A stretch of 46,282 nucleotides of DNA, from NCBI GenBank assembly GCA_001801105.1, contig MGWS01000031.1, forward strand, positions 1-46,282. Reading direction: 5' to 3'. Source of the stretch: Gallionellales bacterium GWA2_60_18. GTDB taxonomy: Bacteria; Pseudomonadota; Gammaproteobacteria; Burkholderiales; Gallionellaceae. The position numbers were made by a program, and so were the translations under genes. Numbering within the stretch: position 1 is the stretch's first letter; each line of letters starts with the position of its first letter. Below, piece after piece: positions 26,242-34,930 of this stretch. The notes under the pieces were generated by a model. That model was not told where the DNA came from and did not search any database. It was given only the letters and a program-made list of their open reading frames with translations.

Positions 26242-27350
26242 CAGATGATCTCCAGTTCCGCGCGCAACGCACCGGAGGACTTCATCGCCTGCAGGATCGC
26301 CAGCAGGTCCTGCGGGGTTGCGCCGATCGAATTAAGCGCCTTGATGACCTCGTTCAGTGATACCCCTCTCTGAAGCTGCACCAGACCGCCCTTGTCGGCG
26401 CTGATCTCTATGGTGGTCTTGTCGGTCTGCACGGTCTGTCCGCCGGACAGCGGATTGGGCTGGCTCACCGTGCTGTCGGTACTGATCACCACGCTCAAGT
26501 TGCCATGCGCCACGGCGCAGGTATCGAGAGTGACCGCTTGGTTCATCACGATCGAGCCGGTGCGCGCATTGATGATGACTTTGGCGATACCCTGCGCCGG
26601 GTTGACTTCCAGGTTCTCGATCTTGGAGATGAACGCCACCCGTTCGCTGCCCGCCGGTGCGCTCACTCGGATCACCCGACCGTCCAGTGCCTGCGCGATG
26701 CCTGGCATGACCTGCCCGTTGACAGCCTCGACAATACGAGCCGCTGTGGTGAAATCGGTCGCATTGAGTTCCAGATGAATGAAATCGCCTTGCCCCAGCA
26801 TGGTCGGAACGGCACGTTCCACCGTGGCTCCGCCGGGTACGCGCCCCACGCTCAAATGGTTGACCTGCACCGATGCACCGCCAGCCGAGGCTCCGACGCC
26901 CGCGACCAGCACATTACCCTGCGCCATCCCATACACCTGACCATTCGCCCCCTTCAACGGTGTCATCAGCAACATGCCTCCGCGCAGGCTCTTGGCATTG
27001 CCGATGGAAGATACCGTGACATCTATAGTCTGCCCGGGCTTGGAGAACGGCGGCAGCACTGCGGTCACCATCACCGCAGCGACATTTTTGAGCTGCAAGC
27101 TGGTGCCTTGCGGAAGATTGACACCCATCTGCGACAGCATGCTGATGATGCTCTGCACGGTAAAGGGCGTCTGCGTAGTCTGGTCGCCGCTGCCATCGAG
27201 TCCGACTACCAGCCCGTAGCCGATCAGTTGGTTGTCGCGCACGCCCTGGATGCTGGCGACGTCCTTGATCCGGTCGGCCGATGCCGATATCGGCAACAGC
27301 AGCCCCGCCAGCAACACCGCCATGAATTGTCTGATCATCCTGTTCATCAT
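26241..27350 (-). CDS. flgI: P-ring protein FlgI
   Basis: 369 aa. Signal peptide ending ISASA before DRIKDV, then the conserved FlgI start (VASIQGVRDNQLIGYGLVVG, LDGSGDQTTQTPFT) and C terminus (GVSLNEVIKALNSIGATPQD). Periplasmic ring around the rod. The start overlaps the flgH stop in TGATG; a second ATG follows directly, and either could be used. Confidence 0.97.
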   Translation of the reverse strand: MMNRMIRQFMAVLLAGLLLPISASADRIKDVASIQGVRDNQLIGYGLVVGLDGSGDQTTQTPFTVQSIISMLSQMGVNLPQGTSLQLKNVAAVMVTAVLPPFSKPGQTIDVTVSSIGNAKSLRGGMLLMTPLKGANGQVYGMAQGNVLVAGVGASAGGASVQVNHLSVGRVPGGATVERAVPTMLGQGDFIHLELNATDFTTAARIVEAVNGQVMPGIAQALDGRVIRVSAPAGSERVAFISKIENLEVNPAQGIAKVIINARTGSIVMNQAVTLDTCAVAHGNLSVVISTDSTVSQPNPLSGGQTVQTDKTTIEISADKGGLVQLQRGVSLNEVIKALNSIGATPQDLLAILQAMKSSGALRAELEII

Positions 27351-28078
27351 CAGAATGGCAACACCGAAAGGAAGAACCGGCCCAGCATCCCCAATGAGCG
27401 AGCATCGTTTATCGCCTCGTTCATCCCGCCGGCGGTCCTGTATTCGATGCGGGCATCCGCCACCTGCGTGGACGGCACCGCATTAAGATTCGATATAGTG
27501 GTTGGGTTGACCACCCCGGAGAAGCGGATGAACTCGTCGCTATTGTTCAGAGCCACCTGTTTCTCGCCGCTGACCAGCAGATTGCCGTTCGGCAACACTT
27601 CGATCACCGTTACGGCGATGGTTCCGGTCAATTCCTGACTTGCATTCCCCGCGCCATCACCTGACGATTCATTACTACTCTCGCCAGTGACTGAACCGGT
27701 TATCGCAAATAGCTGGCTGAGTATCGATCCGATCGGTCCGCCAATTACTTCCGGTATATTCGTGGTGACAGTCGGAATATTGGCATCGATACTGTTCGAA
27801 TAACTGGAACTGTTATCAGACTTGCGGCTGGCCGAAGTCTTCTCGGCGAGATTGATAGTCAGGATATCTCCGACGTTGCGCGCGCGTTTATCCTCGAACA
27901 ACGGGCGCTCATTGACCCCGGCATGGAATATCGCACCGTCGGCCGGCGGAACGGCATTACTCTCTACCGGTCTCGCCGTCATGGGCTGATGTACACTGGT
28001 CGGCGGATGACTGGCACTGCAACCGGCCAGCACCAGCAGCGGCACCAACAATGCCAGCCGAAATAACATATCACTCAT
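27350..28078 (-). CDS. flgH: L-ring lipoprotein FlgH
   Basis: 242 aa from ATG 28078 (MSDMLFRLAL); an in-frame upstream start would put nine extra residues before the lipoprotein signal. Lipobox LAGC at about residues 18-21 marks acylation. Conserved LFEDKRARNVGDILTINLAE and VSGEKQVALNNSDEFIRFSG segments. Outer-membrane ring of the basal body. AGGGC precedes the chosen ATG. Lies 28 nt behind flgG. Confidence 0.95.
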   Translation of the reverse strand: MSDMLFRLALLVPLLVLAGCSASHPPTSVHQPMTARPVESNAVPPADGAIFHAGVNERPLFEDKRARNVGDILTINLAEKTSASRKSDNSSSYSNSIDANIPTVTTNIPEVIGGPIGSILSQLFAITGSVTGESSNESSGDGAGNASQELTGTIAVTVIEVLPNGNLLVSGEKQVALNNSDEFIRFSGVVNPTTISNLNAVPSTQVADARIEYRTAGGMNEAINDARSLGMLGRFFLSVLPF

Positions 28079-28105
28079 GGCAAAGCGCCCTGAAAATACC
28101 CGCAA

Positions 28106-28888
28106 TCAGAGCTGGGTCAGACGCTGCAGCATCTGATCCGATGTCTGGACGGCTTTGGAGTTGATCTCGTAAGCGCGCTGTGTCTGAATCATGTTCACCA
28201 GCTCCTCCACCACGTTCACGTTAGAGGTCTCCACATAATTCTGGCTCAACAAACCCGTGCCATTGGTACCTGGCACATTGGTGCTCGGGGTACCACTTGA
28301 CGCGGTTTCCTGGTACAGGTTCTCGCCCAGGCTTTGCAAGCCGGCCGGATTGATGAAGGTTGCCAGCTGCAGACTGCCCACCTGCACCGGCGTCACCACG
28401 CCGGACTGGGTCACTGTCATCACGCCGTCGCGCCCGATCGTTATGCTGGTGGTATTCGCCGGAATGGTGATTGCCGGTTGGATCGGGAATCCGTTGGCGG
28501 TCACCAGTTGCCCCTGGCTATCCATCTGGAAGGAGCCGTCGCGGGTATAGGCTGTTGCGCCGTCCGGCATCAGCACTTGGAAGAACCCCGCGCCCTGAAT
28601 CGCGACATCCAATGGATTCCCGGTCAGCTGCAGATTACCCTGACTGTGGATACGTTCGGCAGCCACCGGGCGTACCCCGGTACCGATCTGCAAGCCGGAT
28701 GGTATCTGGGTTTGCTGCGAAGACTGCGCGCCGGGCTGGCGCAAGGTCTGATACATAAGATCCTCAAATACAGCCCGTGAACGCTTGAAGCCATTAGTGC
28801 TGACATTGGCCAGATTGTTGGAAATAACATCCATCTGGGTTTGTTGGGCATCCAGCCCGGTCTTGGCAATCCACAGGGAACGTATCAT
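28106..28888 (-). CDS. flgG: Distal rod protein FlgG
   Basis: 260 aa, the standard length. Starts [20 protein letters not shown] with the rod signature [17 protein letters not shown], contains [14 protein letters not shown], and ends with the family C terminus ([20 protein letters not shown]). Forms the distal rod crossing the P and L rings. In contrast to the hook and junction proteins it carries no insertion. Confidence 0.98.
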   Translation of the reverse strand: MIRSLWIAKTGLDAQQTQMDVISNNLANVSTNGFKRSRAVFEDLMYQTLRQPGAQSSQQTQIPSGLQIGTGVRPVAAERIHSQGNLQLTGNPLDVAIQGAGFFQVLMPDGATAYTRDGSFQMDSQGQLVTANGFPIQPAITIPANTTSITIGRDGVMTVTQSGVVTPVQVGSLQLATFINPAGLQSLGENLYQETASSGTPSTNVPGTNGTGLLSQNYVETSNVNVVEELVNMIQTQRAYEINSKAVQTSDQMLQRLTQL

Positions 28889-28927
28889 GTCCTGATCCTT
28901 ATATGAGTTTATGCACAGTTGGCTTCA

Positions 28928-29671
28928 TCAGGCCGAGATGCTCATTACTTGCGCGGCCTTTTGCGCATTGCTGGATGCGTTTTGCAGCATCTTCATCTGC
29001 ATATCGAATTTTCGTGCCAGCGAGATCATATTGACCATCGCCTCGACCACGTTTACGTTGCTCCCTTCCAGACTGCCGGGCACGACCCGCACACCCTCAT
29101 CAGCCACGGCATCCGTGCCATCCTTCAGCCGGAACAAGCCATCGCCGCCACGCTCCATCTGCTCTTGCGCCGGGTTGACCAGCTTGATCCTGCCTACCAC
29201 CACCACCGAGGTAGCCTTTCCGCCACTCGGTACCGTGGATATCGTGCCATCCTTTGCAAAAGTCACCTCTGTATCGGCCGGAATGGAAATCGGCCCGCCG
29301 TCACCCGCCACATTCAGACCGGTACGGGTTTGCAACACACCGTTCGCGGCAACCTGAAAACTGCCGTTGCGCGTGTAGGCTTCCTTGCCATCCGCCGCCT
29401 GCACGGCGATCCAGCCATCCCCTTGTAGCGCAACGTCAAGATCCCGCCCGGTCTGCTGGACAGGTCCCGGGGCAAAATCCGCTCCTGCCGTAGAATCCAC
29501 CACAAAAGTGCGTGTCGGCAACCCCTCGCCCGTCAGCGGAACCGCGCGGAACGTATGCAGCACGGCGCGAAAACCCGGCGTGCTGGCATTGGCCAGATTC
29601 TCCGTCACCGCCGCCAGTTGCTGCTGCACATTCGACGCGCCGGTCATGGCGGTATAGATCAAACGGTCCAT
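28928..29671 (-). CDS. flgF: Proximal rod protein FlgF
   Basis: 247 aa. Starts MDRLIYTAMTGASNVQQQLA with the TENLANASTPGFRAVLHTFR signature, LDVALQGDGWIAVQ in the middle and SNVNVVEAMVNMISLARKFD near the end. Normal length for the family. It lies between flgG (39-nt gap) and flgE, from which it is separated by heptad-repeat element B. Confidence 0.97.
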   Translation of the reverse strand: MDRLIYTAMTGASNVQQQLAAVTENLANASTPGFRAVLHTFRAVPLTGEGLPTRTFVVDSTAGADFAPGPVQQTGRDLDVALQGDGWIAVQAADGKEAYTRNGSFQVAANGVLQTRTGLNVAGDGGPISIPADTEVTFAKDGTISTVPSGGKATSVVVVGRIKLVNPAQEQMERGGDGLFRLKDGTDAVADEGVRVVPGSLEGSNVNVVEAMVNMISLARKFDMQMKMLQNASSNAQKAAQVMSISA

Positions 29672-29691
29672 TTAGTTCTCCTGATCCGGGA

Positions 29692-29769
29692 AGTGGATAG
29701 TGGATCGCTGCGCCCGGTGGCGAGTGGAAGAACCACTCCCTACTCCCTACTCCCTACTCCCTACTCCCC
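29692..29769. repeat. Heptad-repeat hairpin element B (between flgE and flgF)
   Basis: Left arm AGTGGAT AGTGGAT (29692-29705), core CGCTGCGCCCGGTGGCG, then AGTGGAA, and right arm ACTCCCT x4 plus ACTCCCC (29735-29769). AGTGG (29723-29727) pairs with CCACT (29733-29737). On the minus strand the core reads GGGCGCAGCGATCC, similar to the cores of elements A and C. It occupies the whole flgE-flgF gap inside the flgB-J operon. Confidence 0.75.
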
Positions 29770-29770
29770 A

Positions 29771-31450
29771 TTACCTCAAATTCACCAGGGTTTGCAGCAC
29801 CTGATCCTGCGCCTTGATGGTCTGGGCGTTGGCCTGATAGACGCGCTGCGCGGTGATCATGTTCACCAGTTCGGCGGTCAGGTCCACATTGGAGTCTTCC
29901 ACTGCCGAGGATTGCAATATTCCCAAGGCACTCGAACCCGGTGTGCCGACCAGCGGCCCGCCGGAGGTGGCGCTTTCCACCCATTCGTTGTCACCCATCG
30001 GTTGCAAGCCCTGCGGATTGGTGAAGTTCGCCAGCAGCACCTGCCCCAGTGCGCGCGACTGCCCGTTGGAATAACGCCCCAATATCGTCCCGTTTGCACT
30101 GGTGTTGAAACCGCTCAGACGTCCGGAGGAGAAGCCGTCCTGGGTCAGGCTGTTCACACCAAAGTTGCCGCCGTACTGGGAGGTATCCGCAAAGTCGAAT
30201 GACAGCGTCTGCGAAGATGCCCCGGTCGGAGTGAACGCTGCCGAGGACATGGTTCCCACCGGAGTACTTGCGGGCGTAGTAGAGGTCAATTTACCCAAGG
30301 TGTCGAATGTCAACTGGGTCAACGCGGTGCCGACGGCAGGCACCAGCACGCCATCCATCGCGAAATAGACGTTCCAGTTGGACGATCCGGCATTGGAGGA
30401 GATGGTTGCACCGGCAAGCGTTGCGGTCGTGGTCGCCGGAGTGAAGGTTACATCGTTCCCGACGATACCGGTGAGTGTGACGGTGAGCGCCTTGGTCGAG
30501 GTAACTGCAGCAGCGGCGCCAGTATCCGCCGCCGTATTCGGCGTAAAGGTCACCACACCAGTACCCGTATCGATAGTAAGTATCGTATGAGCCCCCGCTG
30601 TATCACCGGCGATGGTGATGTTATCCCCAACCGCCAGTCCAGTGACAGAAGCAAGTGTCGCCGTATTTGTAGGCGCTACAGTCGCGCCTGCGGTCGTCGA
30701 AGAGCCCGCCGCACCAGCTCCCGGTAGAGTGATGGTATGCCCCACCGCCATGCCGGTTGTCGAAGTCAGGGTTGCGGTAGTTGCGCCGGCAGCGATGATC
30801 GCCGCAGAGGTGGTAGCCGCTATAGGTTGCCTCTGAAAATACAACGAGCCGACATGGCTGGCCCCCAGGCTGTCATACACCGTCAGCGAAGTCGAGCTGT
30901 TGTAAGAAGTCGTATCCAGCGTATCAAAGGTCGAGCTTGTCGGTGTTGCCGCACGAGAATCCAGATTGGCGCCAACCACGATATTGGCCGTCATCTGCGG
31001 CGCCAGGTCGGCGGCATTGAGCTGAATCGCCAGCGGCTGCCCGGGGATGATGGTGCCGGTCGAGTCCGGCAGGTAACCTGACACCTTGTGCCCCTGGTTA
31101 TTGACGATATAGCCGTCCTTGTCCACCTGGAATTGTCCGTTGCGGCTATACAGGATGCTGCCACCCTGATCGATCATGCGGAAGAACCCCTGCCCGCTGA
31201 TCGCGGTGTCCATCGGGTTGTTGGTGTTGGTGATATTGCCTTGGGTGAATTGCTGCACGACGGCCGCCAGCTTGCCGCCCGTGCCCACCTGAGTGCCGCC
31301 GCTGCCGGACAGGGAAGCGGCATACATATCCGCAAACTGCGCCTGCGACTGCTTGAATCCCACCGTGGCGGAGTTCGCCACATTATTGCCGATCACGTCC
31401 AATTGTTTGGCCGACGAATTCAGGCCACTCAAACCTTGCTGGAAGCTCAT
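29771..31450 (-). CDS. flgE: Flagellar hook protein FlgE (with large insertion)
   Basis: 559 aa; E. coli FlgE has 402. N terminus (MSFQQGLSGLNSSAKQLDVI, GNNVANSATVGFKQSQAQFA) and C terminus (SNVDLTAELVNMITAQRVYQ) are typical. Between LYFQRQP (residues 203-209) and NWNVYFAMDG (358-367), normally joined by a short turn, about 147 residues of Thr/Ala/Val/Gly-rich beta sequence are inserted, with an internal duplication (TATLTSTTGMAVGHTITL at 225-242; TATLASVTGLAVGDNITI at 263-280). It forms the curved hook universal joint. Confidence 0.97.
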   Translation of the reverse strand: MSFQQGLSGLNSSAKQLDVIGNNVANSATVGFKQSQAQFADMYAASLSGSGGTQVGTGGKLAAVVQQFTQGNITNTNNPMDTAISGQGFFRMIDQGGSILYSRNGQFQVDKDGYIVNNQGHKVSGYLPDSTGTIIPGQPLAIQLNAADLAPQMTANIVVGANLDSRAATPTSSTFDTLDTTSYNSSTSLTVYDSLGASHVGSLYFQRQPIAATTSAAIIAAGATTATLTSTTGMAVGHTITLPGAGAAGSSTTAGATVAPTNTATLASVTGLAVGDNITIAGDTAGAHTILTIDTGTGVVTFTPNTAADTGAAAAVTSTKALTVTLTGIVGNDVTFTPATTTATLAGATISSNAGSSNWNVYFAMDGVLVPAVGTALTQLTFDTLGKLTSTTPASTPVGTMSSAAFTPTGASSQTLSFDFADTSQYGGNFGVNSLTQDGFSSGRLSGFNTSANGTILGRYSNGQSRALGQVLLANFTNPQGLQPMGDNEWVESATSGGPLVGTPGSSALGILQSSAVEDSNVDLTAELVNMITAQRVYQANAQTIKAQDQVLQTLVNLR

Positions 31451-31499
31451 GTCATTCTCCTCGTATCAATCCTGCGCATTCATTCAGTTAACTGCCACT

Positions 31500-32180
31500 T
31501 CACAGAACCTGCCTGACCTGCGACAGCGCGATGCCGTCCATCTGCCCGATGCTCAATGTCACACCTTCCTTGCCCTGCGTGACGCTGCTCACCATGCCGA
31601 ACTGCAATGTCGTCGCATCGACGCTCTTGCCACCCTGCGTGGCGTTCACGGCGAAGCTGTAGACCCCGTCCGGCGTACTGCTCCCCGCACCATCCATACC
31701 ATCCCACGCCCATTTAACAATACCGGCGGGCTGCGCCCCCATGTCGACATTGCGCACCAAGGCACCGGACTGGTCATAGATCGAAACCTTGACGCTCTCT
31801 GCCGACTGTTCCAGCTCAAAAGCGCCATACCCCGCGCCGCCGGACAGTTCGACCCCCTCGCCCCCGACCAGCACCCCATGCCCGATCATGCTCGCAGCCT
31901 GCAGCGTCTGATTGCCCATCAGACTGTCGCTCAGCGCCTGCAGCGTGACATTCAGCTTATCTATCCCGGTCACGGTGGAAAGCTGGGCCATCTGCGAGGT
32001 GACCTGCGCGTTATCCATCGGGTTGAGCGGATCCTGGTTCTTCATCTGCGTCACCAGCAGCTTCAAAAAACGATCCTGCGTGTCAGCCACCGACGAAGCA
32101 TTCGACGCCGAACCGGACTTTGCGTTCAACGAAGCGAACAGCGCGGCAGCCGAATTGGTGTCCTGTGTAGCATTAACCAT
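31500..32180 (-). CDS. flgD: Hook-cap / hook assembly protein FlgD
   Basis: 226 aa. N-terminal export and cap region with the signature FLKLLVTQMKNQDPLNPMDN (residues 38-57) and QMAQLSTVTGIDKLN, then a FlgD Ig-like / Tudor beta domain (WDGMDGAGSSTPDGVYSFAV) and a closing GQMDGIALSQVRQVL. It caps the growing hook and is replaced by FlgK. Lies between flgC and flgE. Confidence 0.97.
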   Translation of the reverse strand: MVNATQDTNSAAALFASLNAKSGSASNASSVADTQDRFLKLLVTQMKNQDPLNPMDNAQVTSQMAQLSTVTGIDKLNVTLQALSDSLMGNQTLQAASMIGHGVLVGGEGVELSGGAGYGAFELEQSAESVKVSIYDQSGALVRNVDMGAQPAGIVKWAWDGMDGAGSSTPDGVYSFAVNATQGGKSVDATTLQFGMVSSVTQGKEGVTLSIGQMDGIALSQVRQVL

Positions 32181-32214
32181 GACTATTTCCTTTCAGTTTC
32201 TGATGCAGCACGAA

Positions 32215-32619
32215 CTATTGCCCGATGGTCAGCGTCTTGAGCAACAACGACTTGGAGGTATTCAACACCTCCACATTGTTCTGGTAGGCGCGCGAGGCGG
32301 AAATCATGTTCACCATCTCGTCCACCACGTTCACATTGGGCATGGTCACGTAACCCTGCGCATCGGCCATCGGATGCTTGGGGTCATAGACCATCTTCAT
32401 CGGGGAATTATCCTCGACCACCGACGTCACTTTTACGCCCTGCGCCGCACCGCCATCGACAGGCATGACGCTGAACACCACCTGCTTGGCATGATACGGC
32501 TGGCCATTGGCGCCGGTGGTACTGTCGGCGTTCGCCAGGTTACTGGCCACCACGTTCAGGCGCTGCGACTGCGCCGCCATCCCCGAGCCTGCAACATCAA
32601 AGATATTGAATAACGACAT
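32215..32619 (-). CDS. flgC: Proximal rod protein FlgC
   Basis: 134 aa from ATG 32619 ([20 protein letters not shown]). A GTG at 32628 is in frame but overlaps the flgB stop, and AAGGGTG spaces better to 32619. Conserved [16 protein letters not shown] and the C-terminal [20 protein letters not shown]. Normal rod-protein length. Confidence 0.97.
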   Translation of the reverse strand: MSLFNIFDVAGSGMAAQSQRLNVVASNLANADSTTGANGQPYHAKQVVFSVMPVDGGAAQGVKVTSVVEDNSPMKMVYDPKHPMADAQGYVTMPNVNVVDEMVNMISASRAYQNNVEVLNTSKSLLLKTLTIGQ

Positions 32620-32624
32620 GATGA

Positions 32625-33029
32625 TCACCCTTGTATCGCGGTCAACAGCTGCTTCACCTGTTCGTTCATGAATCTGACGCTGGCCTCATAACGCAACGCG
32701 TTGTCGGCGAACTGCGCCCGTTCCACGTCCATATCCACCGTATTACCGTCCGCGCTCGGCTGTACCGGTTTGCGGTACATCACCGGCGACCCCATGACCG
32801 ATTCGCCCGAATTGCCCTGCAAGTGCATGGGCGACGTCGTCGCCACCGGCAACTCGGTACCCGTACCTGCCAACGCATTCCGCAGCGCGCCGGCGAAATC
32901 CACATCTCTCGCCTTATAATTGGGAGTGTCGGCATTGACAATATTGGATGCCAATAATTCCTGACGGGCCGCACGCAAGTTCAGCGCGGTCTGATGGAAC
33001 CGCAGCGCATCATCCAGTTTGTTGACCAC
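32625..33029 (-). CDS. flgB: Proximal rod protein FlgB
   Basis: 134 aa, GTG start at 33029 behind AAAAGGGGGG, which is a strong ribosome site; there is no suitable ATG. Conserved [20 protein letters not shown] and [11 protein letters not shown], ending [18 protein letters not shown]. First gene of flgBCDEFGHIJ. The 154-bp gap to divergent flgA must hold the operon promoter; I see no sigma-28 or sigma-54 match, so a FlhDC- or other activator-dependent promoter is possible. Confidence 0.95.
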   Translation of the reverse strand: MVNKLDDALRFHQTALNLRAARQELLASNIVNADTPNYKARDVDFAGALRNALAGTGTELPVATTSPMHLQGNSGESVMGSPVMYRKPVQPSADGNTVDMDVERAQFADNALRYEASVRFMNEQVKQLLTAIQG

Positions 33030-33183
33030 GCCACCCCCCTTTTAACCAAAACACCCATTTATATGAGCCGCATACTAATCACCTACATCCCCACCCCATC
33101 CAATGATAAGCGGTGAGATTCCCCGTCAATTCTGATGCTTCGGCACTTCACTTAACAGCCTGCCGCAAGCACAATGCATAACC

Positions 33184-33861
33184 ATGAGGAAATTACTTTT
33201 ATTCGCCTGCCTGCTACTGGAATGCGCACCGGCACTGGCTGTCAATCAGGATCACGCGCAGATAAGGGCGACAGTGGATGCTTTCATGCGGCAGCAAACC
33301 GCTTCCCTGCCAGGCCAAGTCACTTACCGGATCGACGAGATCGACCGCCGCATCGCGCTACCGGCATGCACCCCGCTTGAAGCGTTTCTGCCCGCCGGCA
33401 GCCAGCTCATGGGCAAGACCGCCATCGGCGTGCGCTGCAACATGACAAACGGCTGGAGCATTTTTGTCCCGGTACAGATCAGGGTCAGCCTTGATCTGCT
33501 GGTCAGCGCGCGCCAGTTACCCAAGGATCACGTCATCCAGGAACAGGACTTCGCCAGCCAGACCATGGAAGTCTCACGCGCGACCGGGTTCACCGATCCC
33601 GCCCGGGTGATCGGCAAGGTACTACGCTATGGCATCACGGCCGGGCAGGTATTGCGCGAAGACATGCTGCGCCCCCCCTACAGCGTGACGCAAGGGCAAG
33701 CTGTGCAGGTTGCCGTCCAGGGCAACGGTTTCAGCATCCGCAACGAGGGCGTCGCGCTGAACAACGCAAGCGAAGGGCAGGCCGTCCGGGTTCGCATCGG
33801 GGAGCGGCGCGTCATCAGCGGGATAGCGCGTAGCGACGGTCTGGTGGAAATCGCCCCATGA
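33184..33861 (+). CDS. flgA: P-ring assembly chaperone FlgA
   Basis: 225 aa. Signal peptide MRKLLLFACLLLECAPALA, an N-terminal domain with IRATVDAFMRQQTASL and two cysteines (CTPLEAF, VRCNMTNGW), then a SAF domain (VSARQLPKDHVIQEQDFASQ) and a C-terminal beta domain ending GLVEIAP. Periplasmic chaperone for FlgI. Divergent from flgB and upstream of flgM, the usual arrangement. Confidence 0.95.
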   Translation: MRKLLLFACLLLECAPALAVNQDHAQIRATVDAFMRQQTASLPGQVTYRIDEIDRRIALPACTPLEAFLPAGSQLMGKTAIGVRCNMTNGWSIFVPVQIRVSLDLLVSARQLPKDHVIQEQDFASQTMEVSRATGFTDPARVIGKVLRYGITAGQVLREDMLRPPYSVTQGQAVQVAVQGNGFSIRNEGVALNNASEGQAVRVRIGERRVISGIARSDGLVEIAP

Positions 33862-33947
33862 TGCAGCTTGCAATATTCCGGCCAGCCATTACAATCGGCC
33901 CGACCACATCTGGGCATCGCAACTCACCGGGAAACGGTCTGCGGCCC

Positions 33948-33974
33948 TAAAGTTCTTCGGTCTTTTGCCGATAA
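33948..33974 (+). promoter_or_regulatory. Sigma-28 (FliA) promoter of flgM-flgN
   Basis: TAAAGTTC (33948-33955), 11-nt spacer, GCCGATAA (33967-33974): -10 perfect, -35 seven of eight, spacing exact. The start would be near 33981, about 42 nt before the flgM GTG. This allows FliA to drive synthesis of its own anti-sigma factor. Confidence 0.92.
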
Positions 33975-34022
33975 ATAGTCAGCGGTAGTGTAATCGGATG
34001 CCGCCAGATTGAGAGGTTCACT

Positions 34023-34331
34023 GTGAAGATCGACAAACCCGTCAAGCCAATGTCCCCTGCCCTGCAGGATGCAGCCGCGCGCACGCCTGCCAAGGGCAAC
34101 GCGTCCCTTCCCGCGACACCGCAGAGTGATGCCACCAGCGTTTCACTGGGTTCGACGGCAGCGCAATTGCGCAATCTGGCGGGGGACATGGCAAATGCCC
34201 CGGTCGTCAACGCAGCCAAAGTGGCCGAAATCAAACAGGCCATCAGCGAAGGGCGCTTCAAGGTCAATACGGACATCGTTGCCGACAATCTGCTGGAAAC
34301 GGTGCGCGGCCTGATCGGCAGCAAGGCCTGA
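34023..34331 (+). CDS. flgM: Anti-sigma-28 factor FlgM
   Basis: 102 aa, GTG start at 34023 (MKIDKPVKPM) behind GAGAGG. Low-complexity N-terminal half; C-terminal half has the FlgM sigma-binding helices (VNAAKVAEIKQAISEGRFKV, NTDIVADNLLETVRGLI). It holds FliA inactive until the hook is complete and it is exported. Own sigma-28 promoter just upstream. Confidence 0.96.
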   Translation: MKIDKPVKPMSPALQDAAARTPAKGNASLPATPQSDATSVSLGSTAAQLRNLAGDMANAPVVNAAKVAEIKQAISEGRFKVNTDIVADNLLETVRGLIGSKA

Positions 34332-34374
34332 CCCGGACCGGACTACCGAACCTGCTCCCCGACACTAACCAGCC

Positions 34375-34851
34375 TTGAACCAGACCGCCGCCACCAGCCT
34401 GCCGAATATCTTGGCCGCAGAGTGTGCCGCACTCCAGCGATTTGTCGCCCTGCTGGAACGCGAGCAGGGCATGCTGGTGGAAAACCGCACAGATCAATTG
34501 CTCGAACTTTCCGGGCAGAAATCGTCCGATGCGCTCAGCCTCAACAAACTCGCCGAATCACGGCACACCTTGTTGCAGCACGACATCCCGCAGCTCACCC
34601 GCGCCGCGATCGACGACTGGCTGACGAAACATCATGCGAAGAGCCTACCAGTCTGGCACGATATCGTCTCCCTGACGGAGCGTGCACGGGAACTCAACCA
34701 GATCAACGGGCAACTGATCCAGTCCAAACTACGCCACAACCAGCAGGCGCTGACCGTGCTCAGCAACGCGGTGAACCAGTCCGCGCTTTATGGCGCCGAC
34801 GGCCAGGCACGTTTCTCGCCGGGGAGCGGTCGCTCGCTGGGAAGCGGCTGA
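34375..34851 (+). CDS. flgN: FlgK/FlgL export chaperone FlgN
   Basis: 158 aa, all-helical FlgN family (LAAECAALQRFVALLEREQG near the N terminus; LTERARELNQINGQLIQSKL in the last long helix). TTG start at 34375 is the only start that keeps the conserved N-terminal helix. It chaperones FlgK and FlgL, whose genes lie at 21185-25166. 43 nt after flgM on the same transcript. Confidence 0.92.
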   Translation: MNQTAATSLPNILAAECAALQRFVALLEREQGMLVENRTDQLLELSGQKSSDALSLNKLAESRHTLLQHDIPQLTRAAIDDWLTKHHAKSLPVWHDIVSLTERARELNQINGQLIQSKLRHNQQALTVLSNAVNQSALYGADGQARFSPGSGRSLGSG

Positions 34852-34866
34852 CCCCCTTGGCAGGAA

Positions 34867-34908
34867 ACGCAGGCAACCAGAAGCAAGTCACCCATCTTCT
34901 GCCTGCGT
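34867..34908 (+). other. Stem-loop between flgN and the outer-membrane protein gene
   Basis: ACGCAGGC (34867-34874) pairs with GCCTGCGT (34901-34908); after a four-base bulge AGAAG (34879-34883) pairs with CTTCT (34896-34900). No T-run follows. It may separate flgMN from the next genes as a Rho-assisted terminator, or structure the leader of the porin-like gene. Confidence 0.45.
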
Positions 34909-34930
34909 GAACAACAGGAGATCAGTCTCA

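Noticed and set aside
29735..29769. CRISPR-like array
   Set aside because: Repeats are 7 nt without spacers; no cas genes. Treated as a heptad-repeat element.
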